Shown here piece after piece: positions 43,825-50,630 of a DNA stretch of 64,000 nt. This DNA comes from an uncultured Oscillospiraceae bacterium (GTDB lineage: Bacteria > Bacillota > Clostridia > Oscillospirales > Oscillospiraceae), in NCBI GenBank assembly GCA_910578505.1, contig CAJTPV010000002.1, forward strand, positions 99,834 through 163,833, given 5' to 3'. Below the pieces are notes generated by a model. That model was given only the letters and a program-made list of their open reading frames with translations. It did no database searches and was not told the origin of the DNA. Made by a program: the position numbers and the translations under genes. Numbering within the stretch: position 1 is the stretch's first letter; each line of letters begins with the position of its first letter.

Positions 43825-44842
43825 GGTCAGGCAGCAGGGGCTGTTCTCGTCCGCGCCGTTGATGGGATAGATGCCCGGGAGCCACCTTCATGGGCTTCTG
43901 GGGGTCGGTGAAGATGTTCTGGCGCAGGCCGTACAGGGGCAGGGCCTTGGCGTAGGTCATCTCGGAGCAGACCACGATGGAGCCGTACTTGCAGGTGAAC
44001 AGACTCAGCAGGGCGGCCTCCAGGTGGGCGTCGCCGTTGGCCAGGCCCGCCACGTTGACGATGGAGGGATAGCCGAAGGTGCGGTCGCCGTCCTTCAGAG
44101 CGGCCCGGCGGATCTGCACCGCGTTGGCGTAGGCGTCCTTCACAGAGGCCTCGCCCACGTCCAGGATCAGGTTCTTGTTGCCGGCGGCCTCCAGCTTCTC
44201 CACCAACTCGTGGAGCTGCTCCAGGCTCTCAGCCCGGACGCCCAGCAGGGCCTTCGCGCCGGCGGCGATGGCGCTCATATCGGCGAAGTTGCCGGCGTCA
44301 GCGCCGTTGACGATGATGCTGCAGCCCGCGGCGGCCTCGACGCCGGCCTTCATGGCCTCCACGTCGGTGCAGCTGAGGACCATGGGACGGCCCAGAGCCT
44401 TGGCCTTGGTCACCAGGGCGGCGTAGTCGGCGGCGGACTTGTCGCTGCTGTGGCGGACATAGACCATCTCTACGTACATCCGCTCGCTGATGCGCTCGTA
44501 GTCCACGGCGGGAATGGCGGCCAGGACGGCGTCCTGCTTCGCCTCATCCATGCAGTCGCAGACCTGCACCGCATACAGGGTCTTGGACACCAGGGTCTTC
44601 TCGTGGCGGCTCAGCACCGTCTCGCCGCCCAGGGCCAGGTCGCCTACCTTGTAGGACTTCATCGGGGGCGCGGTGGCCTCGGACAGGGTGGACAGGGCCG
44701 CTTCGGACATATGGGGGCACTTCTCAATGGGGATCGCGCCGGAGGCCACCTTCATGGCGAACGCCATACAGGTGGGGTTGCCGCAGTCCTTGCAGTTGGT
44801 TTTCGGGGTGAGCTTAAAAATGTCAAGACCTTTCAATGCCAT
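43670..44842 (-). CDS. acsC: Corrinoid iron-sulfur protein large subunit AcsC, N-terminal part (frameshifted)
   Basis: AcsC carries the corrinoid that takes the methyl group from methyl-THF to acetyl-CoA synthase. The start FKLTPKTNCKDCGNPTC is the 4Fe-4S domain with C17, C20, C25 and C42. The TIM-barrel middle is intact (LDVGEASVKDAYANAVQIRRAAL). Homology stops at KPMKVAPG (about 43879); the remaining 70 codons to 43670 are out of frame. Joining to the next frame restores GIYPINGAD and the corrinoid domain. Undoing one base gives one AcsC-AcsE polypeptide of about 760 residues. Confidence 0.88.
   Translation of the reverse strand: MALKGLDIFKLTPKTNCKDCGNPTCMAFAMKVASGAIPIEKCPHMSEAALSTLSEATAPPMKSYKVGDLALGGETVLSRHEKTLVSKTLYAVQVCDCMDEAKQDAVLAAIPAVDYERISERMYVEMVYVRHSSDKSAADYAALVTKAKALGRPMVLSCTDVEAMKAGVEAAAGCSIIVNGADAGNFADMSAIAAGAKALLGVRAESLEQLHELVEKLEAAGNKNLILDVGEASVKDAYANAVQIRRAALKDGDRTFGYPSIVNVAGLANGDAHLEAALLSLFTCKYGSIVVCSEMTYAKALPLYGLRQNIFTDPQKPMKVAPGHLSHQRRGREQPLLPDRGLRPDLLPGLRRAGAQQDACEPADHRRLRHVRSDRLGRRQVLQLLHQEVL
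43874..43879 (-). other. Frameshift point in acsC-acsE
   Basis: The minus strand reads GCT CCC GGG CAT CTA, whereas the family sequence PGIYPIN needs CCC GGC ATC TAT. One extra G in the CCCGGG run explains the break. It could be a sequencing error, a true mutation or phase variation. Confidence 0.8.
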
Positions 44843-44856
44843 GGTTCCGGCCCTCC

Positions 44857-45795
44857 TTACATCAGCGCGGCCACGAGCCGCGCAAGAGTATCAATGGATG
44901 CGGGGTGCTTGAGGATAACAGCGTCGCTGCCGTAAGCGAGGCAGGCGGTGGCTGTCTCCACTTCCATATCGATGCCCCGCTCTTCAGCGCTGCCCCAGCC
45001 GGGGTTCTCCTCTTCGGGAGCGGTGGACTCCTTCACGCCCCAGGTCTCGATCCCCACAGGGGTGATGATGGGCATTTGGAGGGTGTTGTCGTTCTGGCTG
45101 AGGGCGGCCGCCTTGACGCGCTCCAGGGTGGAGACCACGTACTCAAAGCCGTAGCCCGCGGCGGCAGAGCCGATGTTCATGGCAATATTCTGTCCGCTGA
45201 CGCCCATCTGGGTGATCAGCACGTTGAGCTGCTTGGCCAGGTTGATATCCACGGCGGACTCCGCGCCCACCTTCTGGCCGTAAGCCATGCCCGCGCCGGC
45301 GGCCACGGCCTTGTAGTCCTCCTCCTTGGCGCTGAGGACCAGGATGTTCTTGCCCTGGAGGGCCTCGGAGACCTTGGCGAACAAATCGGAATCCTTGTCG
45401 GTGTTCTTGCAGCCCGCCACGACGATGGGCTTATCCACCACCTCGGCCACCGCCTTGGCGTCGGCCACGCAGTCCTCCACGGACTTGTTGGCGCCGTTGG
45501 GGTCCGCCAGGTCAAAGCGGATGCACACGAAGTCCACGTTCTCCAGCTCAGCGGCCTTCTTGGCTCTGGCGGCCAGGGTGTCGCAGCCGGCGTAGAACTC
45601 CTTCAGCCCCTCGCTGGGCTGTTCCGGGTCGTCGGACACGTCAATGCCCAGCTTGGGGCGGTTGGCAATGGGCGCGTCAAAGGCGTAGAGGTTGAAGACA
45701 TTCTGGCCGCCCAGGGTGGTGGCCTTGTCTCCGGTACCCAGCGTCAGCTCGTTGATCTTCGCGCTGAATACCTGGGGCTTCTTAGCAAATGGCAT
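44857..45795 (-). CDS. acsD: Corrinoid iron-sulfur protein small subunit AcsD
   Basis: AcsD is the small subunit of the CFeSP methyl carrier and pairs with AcsC. The 312-residue TIM-barrel protein has TLGGQNVFNLYAFDAPIANRP split between strands, FVCIRFDLADPNG, MGVSGQNIAMNIGSAAAGYG and a C-terminal CLAYGSDAVILKHP. It lies 14 bases before acsC. The Wood-Ljungdahl context is unambiguous. Confidence 0.96.
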   Translation of the reverse strand: MPFAKKPQVFSAKINELTLGTGDKATTLGGQNVFNLYAFDAPIANRPKLGIDVSDDPEQPSEGLKEFYAGCDTLAARAKKAAELENVDFVCIRFDLADPNGANKSVEDCVADAKAVAEVVDKPIVVAGCKNTDKDSDLFAKVSEALQGKNILVLSAKEEDYKAVAAGAGMAYGQKVGAESAVDINLAKQLNVLITQMGVSGQNIAMNIGSAAAGYGFEYVVSTLERVKAAALSQNDNTLQMPIITPVGIETWGVKESTAPEEENPGWGSAEERGIDMEVETATACLAYGSDAVILKHPASIDTLARLVAALM

Positions 45796-45863
45796 GTTGA
45801 TTTTGCTCCCTTCATTGTAAATTTGGCTCTATATGAACATATATGGATAACGAAAAGATGTGG

Positions 45864-46721
45864 TCAGATGCCCAGCTTCTTCCATACCTTCTGCAGCCCC
45901 TTCTCGGAGAAGCCGATGGAGATGCTGGGGTCAAAGGCGGCGAGATACTGGGTCTCCTTGGCCAGGTTCAGCCCGGCAGCCTCGCTGGCAGCGCGCTGGT
46001 CCTGGTACTGGGCCTGTACGCAGTGCTCGACAGGCGTGCCCACCATGCCCACCGCGTCATAACGGGCCTTGGAGCGGTGCTTGACGGGCAGGCGGAAGCG
46101 CTGCCAGCCCTGCAGCAGCTTGGGCAGCTCCTCGCCCAGCACCAGCTCCATCTCCTCCCAGTGGTCCAGGACGAACTTGACGGTGACAACGCTGGGCTCG
46201 CCGGTGATGGCGCACAGGTGGTCCACCGCCGCCGGGCTCACGTACAGGCTCCCGAAGGTAGCGGGAGCCTTGGCGGCGGCCTGGGCGTCGGTTTTGTTGG
46301 CCTCCTCCAGCACCACGTGGTAGGGGTCCCGCAGGAAGCGGTCCATGGCCACATAGCCTGTGCCGGGCTTCTCCAGCTTGCCGGAGCGCACGGCGACAGC
46401 CCGCGCGCCCAGGTCAATGAGCAGCTCCCGGCGCTCGGTCATGGCGTGGTCGTACCAGCCGCACAGCGCCTGGGCGCCGCCATACTGGATATACTCCTGC
46501 AGGATCTTCTCCCGCATATAGGCCGCCAGCTGCTCTCTGGCCTGGCAGTACCGCCCCAGCTCGTTGGTGGCGGTGAGGGGGCCCTTCAGCTGGAAGCCCT
46601 CGCCCCACAGCTCCACCATGGTCTGGTTGGTGCTGTCAAAGCCCAGGGCGAAGCCAGTCCTGCCGGACAGGAAGTCGGCCTCTGTGGTCTCAGGCGAGAT
46701 CTGGGCATAGGTCTGTTCCAT
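45864..46721 (-). CDS. Unknown protein in the acs operon, 285 aa
   Basis: I do not recognise this protein. It is soluble with mixed alpha/beta character and has four cysteines (in YCQAREQ, ALCGWYDH, DHLCAIT and EHCVQAQY). There is no nucleotide-binding motif, membrane segment or signal peptide. It sits between cooC and acsD in the same direction with short gaps, so a role in CFeSP or acetyl-CoA synthase function or assembly is likely by context. The start is the ATG at 46721; a TTG eight codons earlier is also possible. Confidence 0.75.
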   Translation of the reverse strand: MEQTYAQISPETTEADFLSGRTGFALGFDSTNQTMVELWGEGFQLKGPLTATNELGRYCQAREQLAAYMREKILQEYIQYGGAQALCGWYDHAMTERRELLIDLGARAVAVRSGKLEKPGTGYVAMDRFLRDPYHVVLEEANKTDAQAAAKAPATFGSLYVSPAAVDHLCAITGEPSVVTVKFVLDHWEEMELVLGEELPKLLQGWQRFRLPVKHRSKARYDAVGMVGTPVEHCVQAQYQDQRAASEAAGLNLAKETQYLAAFDPSISIGFSEKGLQKVWKKLGI

Positions 46722-46772
46722 AGTCAGTTTTTCCTCTTCTTCCAATCATGATCCTGCGCCCTGCCGCACACG

Positions 46773-47543
46773 TCAGAGCGTCAGCTGGTCAAAAATCCGC
46801 CGGACAGCGGCCTTCACCGGGCTGTCCTTGGGGACGGTCACGCTGGGTCTGCCCTCGGCGTCGTACTCGTAGACCGTGTCGTCATGGGGGACGACGCCCA
46901 TCAGCTTCAAGCCGTACTTGCCGATCTCCTCCTGGACGCCGGCGCTCAGCTCGCCGCCGGGGGCCCGGTTGACGATCAGCCCCACTTCCTTTGCGCCCAG
47001 CTTCAGATCCACAATCATCTCCGCCAGCCGCCCTGCGGCCTGCACACCCCGGCGGGAGCAGTCGCTCACCAGCAGGATGGTGTCCACCTGGGGCAGCACG
47101 CCCCGGCTCAGGTGCTCCAGGCCGGCCTCGTTGTCCACCACGATATAGCGGTAGTTTTTCGCATACTTGGCCACCTGGCTGGTCAGCAGGCCGTTGACAA
47201 AGCAGTAGCAGCCCTTTCCCTGGGTGCGGCCCATAACCAGCAGGTCATAGTCGTCCGCCTCCGTCAGGGCCTCGCCGAAGCGCATCTCGGCGTAATCGGC
47301 CTTGGTCATGCCGTTGGGGATGGGGCTCTTGGCGGCCAGCTCCGCCTGGGCGATGTCCTCCCGGATATCCCCCAGAGTGGACTCCACCTCCACGCCCAGC
47401 ACTTCGTTGAGGTTGGCGTTGGCGTCCGCGTCCACCGCCAGCACCGGGCCGTTCTTCTTCTCGCACAGGTACTCGATGAGCATGCCGCAGATGGTGGTTT
47501 TCCCTACGCCGCCTTTACCGGCCAGCGCGATCGTTTGTGCCAT
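46773..47543 (-). CDS. cooC: CO dehydrogenase maturation ATPase CooC/AcsF type
   Basis: This P-loop ATPase of the MinD/ParA class helps insert nickel into CO dehydrogenase or acetyl-CoA synthase. The 256 residues have a deviant Walker A with two lysines (AGKGGVGKTT), VDADANANLNEVLG and IVVDNEAGLEHLSRG. A CYCFV segment near residue 113 supplies the conserved Cys-x-Cys. It is surrounded by Wood-Ljungdahl and nickel-handling genes. Confidence 0.93.
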   Translation of the reverse strand: MAQTIALAGKGGVGKTTICGMLIEYLCEKKNGPVLAVDADANANLNEVLGVEVESTLGDIREDIAQAELAAKSPIPNGMTKADYAEMRFGEALTEADDYDLLVMGRTQGKGCYCFVNGLLTSQVAKYAKNYRYIVVDNEAGLEHLSRGVLPQVDTILLVSDCSRRGVQAAGRLAEMIVDLKLGAKEVGLIVNRAPGGELSAGVQEEIGKYGLKLMGVVPHDDTVYEYDAEGRPSVTVPKDSPVKAAVRRIFDQLTL

Positions 47544-47638
47544 AAGGAATCTCCTTTATTAAGAGAAATGGTGCCGCGCGCCCCGCCTCCGGGCGGAAGA
47601 CCCGGCGGCGGAGAGCGCTGGCTGCGCCCGCGGCGCGA

Positions 47639-48565
47639 TCAGAGGTCAACGATGCCGGACTCCTTGACAATGCGGGCCACGTCGTCGTACTTGTTGAGGG
47701 CGTACAGGTGGATACCATCGATGCCGCAGGCGCGGTACTCGTCGATCTGGTTGATGGTGTAGGCAATGCCGGCCTCCTTGAAGGCGGCCTTCTTCTCCGC
47801 CGCAGCGGCGTCGAAGGGCTCCTTGTCGAAGGGGTTGGGGAAGATCCAGTGCTTCGAGATCAGCTCGCAGAGCTTGCGGGGCATGACGCAGCCATTGCGG
47901 CTGAGGGCCATGTTGATGGTGGCGGACATGTCCAGGATGGGCATGATGCCCACGTCCACGGGCATCCAGATACCGGCGTTGCGGATGGCCTCCAGCCAGT
48001 ATTTGAACTGGTCCATATCCCAGCACAGCTGGGTCATGATATAGTCCGCGCCCTCGTCCTGCTTCTGCTTGAGGAAGCCGATGTCGGCCTCCAGGCTGCG
48101 GCAGGCGATGTGGCCCTCGGGGGAGCCGGCCACGGCAATGGTGAACTTGTCGCCGAACTCCTTGCGCACGAACTTCACCAGCTCCGTGGCGTAGTGCAGG
48201 TCGCCGCCGGTGCCGGTCCAGCCGAAGGGCAGGTCGCCCCGCAGGGCCAGCATGTGGTTGATGCCGTGGTCCAGATAGTTCTGCAGCTGCTCCTTGATGC
48301 CCTCCCGGGTGTTGCCGATGCAGGTGAAGTGGGTGACGGGGGTGCACTTGCCGTCCTTCTGGATCTTGTCCAGCACTTCCAGGTTCTTGCCCACGTTGGT
48401 GCCGCCGGCGCCATACGTGCAGGAGATATAGTCGGGGTTTAGGGTGTACAGCTGCTCCAGCACGCCGCCGGCGCCGCACAGTTTTTCCATACCCACGTCG
48501 GTCTTGGGCGGAAATACTTCAAAGGAAAACGCTGCTCTCTCTTCGAAAATTTCTGCTACGCTCAT
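47639..48565 (-). CDS. metF: 5,10-methylenetetrahydrofolate reductase
   Basis: MetF reduces methylene-THF to methyl-THF, the methyl donor for AcsE. The 308-residue FAD-dependent TIM barrel shows FSFEVFPPKT, THFTCIGNTREGI, LALRGDLP and DYIMTQLCWD. The start is the ATG at 48565 after GGAGGA; an open frame continues 14 codons upstream. No MetV (zinc subunit) gene is adjacent, so electron donor coupling may differ from that in MetVF-type acetogens. Confidence 0.95.
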   Translation of the reverse strand: MSVAEIFEERAAFSFEVFPPKTDVGMEKLCGAGGVLEQLYTLNPDYISCTYGAGGTNVGKNLEVLDKIQKDGKCTPVTHFTCIGNTREGIKEQLQNYLDHGINHMLALRGDLPFGWTGTGGDLHYATELVKFVRKEFGDKFTIAVAGSPEGHIACRSLEADIGFLKQKQDEGADYIMTQLCWDMDQFKYWLEAIRNAGIWMPVDVGIMPILDMSATINMALSRNGCVMPRKLCELISKHWIFPNPFDKEPFDAAAAEKKAAFKEAGIAYTINQIDEYRACGIDGIHLYALNKYDDVARIVKESGIVDL

Positions 48566-48627
48566 AATAAAAAGTCCTCCATTATGTGTATATTTTTGAA
48601 GCGGCACCGCCGCTTACCGGCATGAAA

Positions 48628-48849
48628 TCAAATTGGGGTGAAGCTGTAGCGCTTGAGGAGTCCGGCGGTATCGGTGTGATAGACCACCGAGCCGTCAGAG
48701 AGGTCCTCCCGCTCGATCTTCGCCCTCGGCTCCAGGGCGCGGATATAGGCGTCGGTATCCTCCACGGACACCTCCTGGAAATCCACGTCCCGCATCTGGT
48801 TGTTGCTGCACTGGTTGAAAATCTCGCAGCAGAGCTCATATTCCCTCAT
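48628..48849 (-). CDS. Unknown small protein in the acs operon, 73 aa
   Basis: This is a soluble acidic protein with three cysteines near the N-terminus (ELCCEIFNQC) and a C-terminal beta-like segment GSVVYHTDTAGLLKRYSF. I do not recognise it. It lies between cooT and metF in the same orientation with short gaps. A metal or cofactor assembly role would fit its neighbours but is not shown. Confidence 0.7.
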   Translation of the reverse strand: MREYELCCEIFNQCSNNQMRDVDFQEVSVEDTDAYIRALEPRAKIEREDLSDGSVVYHTDTAGLLKRYSFTPI

Positions 48850-48855
48850 TTTGCG

Positions 48856-49044
48856 TCACTCCGCTGCCACGATGACCGTACCGGCGGTCAGGTCGGCCAT
48901 GACCAGCCGGCCAACGATGGTGGTCACATCGCCCATGACATCCACAAAGGTGAGCGTGTCGCCGTCTGCGGTGATGGTCGCCACAAATTTGCACAGGACA
49001 TTGTTGTCCGCTTTTTCATTTTTATAAATCGTAGAGAGGCACAT
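48856..49044 (-). CDS. cooT: CooT family nickel-binding protein
   Basis: The small all-beta protein has 62 residues. It begins MCLSTIY; the Cys2 at the N-terminus is the nickel ligand in CooT. The strand pattern and the ending VGRLVMADLTAGTVIV match the family. CooT takes part in nickel delivery to CO dehydrogenase. It lies between a His-rich protein gene and the 73-aa gene in the acs operon. Confidence 0.82.
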   Translation of the reverse strand: MCLSTIYKNEKADNNVLCKFVATITADGDTLTFVDVMGDVTTIVGRLVMADLTAGTVIVAAE

Positions 49045-49068
49045 GGCAGAATTCGCTCCTTCAACAGA

Positions 49069-49368
49069 TTACTTTTTCAGCAGCTCCAGCGCGGCGGAGA
49101 GATAGCCGTTGGCCTGGTCAAAGGACTCCACAGCATGGAGCAGCTGGTGCCGGGCCTCGCCGGACAGCTGCTGGGCGATATCGTTAAGCTCCGCTGCGTG
49201 GTGGATATTGTGGTCCAGCATGTATTGCAGCAGGGCCGTGGTCTTGTCGCCCGGCGCGTCGTGGGTGTGCTCGTGGTCATGCTCGTGGGTATGGGGATGG
49301 GTGTGTGGTTCCGTGCCGCCGGGGTGGGTGTGCTCATGGGAATGAGGATAGATTTCGTGATGTTCCAT
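49069..49368 (-). CDS. Histidine-rich putative nickel chaperone (CooJ-like)
   Basis: The protein has 99 residues. The first 45 hold about sixteen histidines in HEHTHP and HTHEHDHEH type runs. The remainder is an amphipathic helical domain (LLQYMLDHNIHHAAEL, AVESFDQANGYLSAALELL). His-rich stretches next to CooT and CooC point to nickel binding or storage. Direct CooJ homology cannot be shown by eye, as CooJ has its His tail at the other end. The ATG at 49368 is preferred because GGAGG lies 8 bases upstream, within the codons of the longer frame. Confidence 0.72.
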   Translation of the reverse strand: MEHHEIYPHSHEHTHPGGTEPHTHPHTHEHDHEHTHDAPGDKTTALLQYMLDHNIHHAAELNDIAQQLSGEARHQLLHAVESFDQANGYLSAALELLKK

Positions 49369-49384
49369 CGAAAGCGCCTCCATA

Positions 49385-49428
49385 TTGACACAATTTTAAC
49401 TAAGTACACTATACAGCAAATGTGTCAA
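49385..49428. promoter_or_regulatory. Inverted repeat TTGACACA-N28-TGTGTCAA at the acs promoter
   Basis: Perfect 8-bp arms at 49385-49392 and 49421-49428 bracket the -10 and the predicted start point. One arm lies inside the promoter spacer. It is a plausible operator for a dimeric or looping regulator. Confidence 0.5.
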
Positions 49429-49436
49429 ATTTGCAA
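49408..49436 (-). promoter_or_regulatory. Promoter of the acs operon
   Basis: Minus strand TTGCAA (49431-49436), 17 bases, TATAGT (49408-49413), about 40 bases from the first ATG. Confidence 0.72.
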
Positions 49437-49602
49437 GGGAATTTGAAAGAATATTTGCCGAAAAATTTTTTTGTTCTTTGTATAAACAGACGGACAGCCG
49501 TTTTGTGCGCCGGAGGCGGATACGCGGCTGCTTTTCCAGGCAGGCAGCCGCCAACCCTGCAGGCCCGGCAGATACATGCTGCAGTGCCGCTTTAGAATGG
49601 GA

Positions 49603-49631
49603 TTGCTATTTTTGCTCTGCCGTGGTACAAT
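49603..49631 (+). promoter_or_regulatory. Promoter of the Rpn-type nuclease gene
   Basis: TTGCTA and TACAAT (49626-49631), spacer 17, with TG before the -10. Confidence 0.65.
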
Positions 49632-49661
49632 AGCAGCAGTAAAACGAACCAGGCAGGTGAG

Positions 49662-50507
49662 ATGATGACGGATGGCAGAGAGAGCCTGGACGCCCATTAC
49701 CAGCGGTACCGGCAGATCCTCAGCGATCTGACCATGATGAGCGACGCTTTTATGCGCAATGTGTTCAAATCAGCCGCGTGTGTGGAGTATATCCTGCAGA
49801 TCATCCTGGGAAAAAAGGATATCCGGGTGACGGACGTCACTGTTCAGCAGGACAACAAGAACCTGCATGGCCGGTCAGCGGTGCTGGACTGTGTGGCCCA
49901 TGACGAGGACAGCAGCCTTTTTGATGTGGAAGTTCAGCAGGACAGCGATGGCGCCTCGCCTGTGCGGGCGCGATACCACAGCGGGCTTCTGGACATGAAC
50001 ACATTGAATCCGGGAGAGAACTTTGACAAGCTGCCGGAATCCTACACCATATTCATCACCCAGGATGATGTGCTGCAGGAGGGCCGCCCGATTTACCACA
50101 TTGAGCGGACAATTACGGAATCCGGCCAGCCGTTTCGGGACAGATCGCACATTATCTATGTGACCGCGAGTATGCAGGAGGACACGGAGCTGGGGCGGCT
50201 GATGCATGATTTTCACTGCAAAAACGCGGACGATATGTACAGTGAGGTCCTCGCTGAGCGCGTCCGCACGTTAAAAGAAACGCCGAAGGGGGTTGACAGT
50301 ATGTGCCGTGAATTGGAGCAGCTCTATCTGGACGGCAAAAACGAAGGAATCGCGAAGGGCCGCGCGGAGGGGCGCGCAGAGGGCATTGTCTCCGGGATCA
50401 GGAGTCTCATGGCAACGCTTGGCCTGTCCATCGAGGCCGCGATGGGCGCGCTGGAGATTCCGGAGAATGAACGCGGAATGTATCGGGAGCTGTTGGCAAA
50501 GCAGTGA
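49662..50507 (+). CDS. Rpn family PD-(D/E)XK nuclease / putative transposase-like protein
   Basis: The protein has 281 residues. The nuclease core has VLDCVAHDEDSSLFDVEVQQ, giving the D...ExQ pattern of the PD-(D/E)XK fold, then RARYHSGLLD and a C-terminal helix repeat GIAKGRAEGRAEGI. The family is annotated as recombination-promoting nuclease and is often multicopy. It has its own promoter and lower GC than the neighbours, consistent with mobility. No terminal inverted repeats were seen. Confidence 0.85.
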   Translation: MMTDGRESLDAHYQRYRQILSDLTMMSDAFMRNVFKSAACVEYILQIILGKKDIRVTDVTVQQDNKNLHGRSAVLDCVAHDEDSSLFDVEVQQDSDGASPVRARYHSGLLDMNTLNPGENFDKLPESYTIFITQDDVLQEGRPIYHIERTITESGQPFRDRSHIIYVTASMQEDTELGRLMHDFHCKNADDMYSEVLAERVRTLKETPKGVDSMCRELEQLYLDGKNEGIAKGRAEGRAEGIVSGIRSLMATLGLSIEAAMGALEIPENERGMYRELLAKQ

Positions 50508-50514
50508 GCAGGAG

Positions 50515-50538
50515 CCGGGAGACGCATGCGTCTCCCGG
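50515..50538 (+). terminator. Terminator of the Rpn-type gene
   Basis: A perfect 24-base palindrome CCGGGAGACGCATGCGTCTCCCGG is followed by TTTCCCC. Confidence 0.6.
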
Positions 50539-50587
50539 TTTCCCCTTCTTCTTCGCCCAGCGGCGCCGTTCCTTTCCCGCAGCCGAA

Positions 50588-50622
50588 GAACTCCCACGGA
50601 AAGCAGTCTTCCGTGGGAGTTC
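50588..50622 (-). terminator. Terminator of the pRiA4b-type gene
   Basis: GAACTCCCACGGAA pairs with TTCCGTGGGAGTTC, 9 bases beyond the stop of the minus-strand gene. Confidence 0.75.
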
Positions 50623-50630
50623 TATGCCTG

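Noticed and set aside
47639..48607. SAM or cobalamin riboswitch near metF
   Set aside because: metF lies inside an operon with short gaps; no leader long enough and no conserved riboswitch bases were seen.
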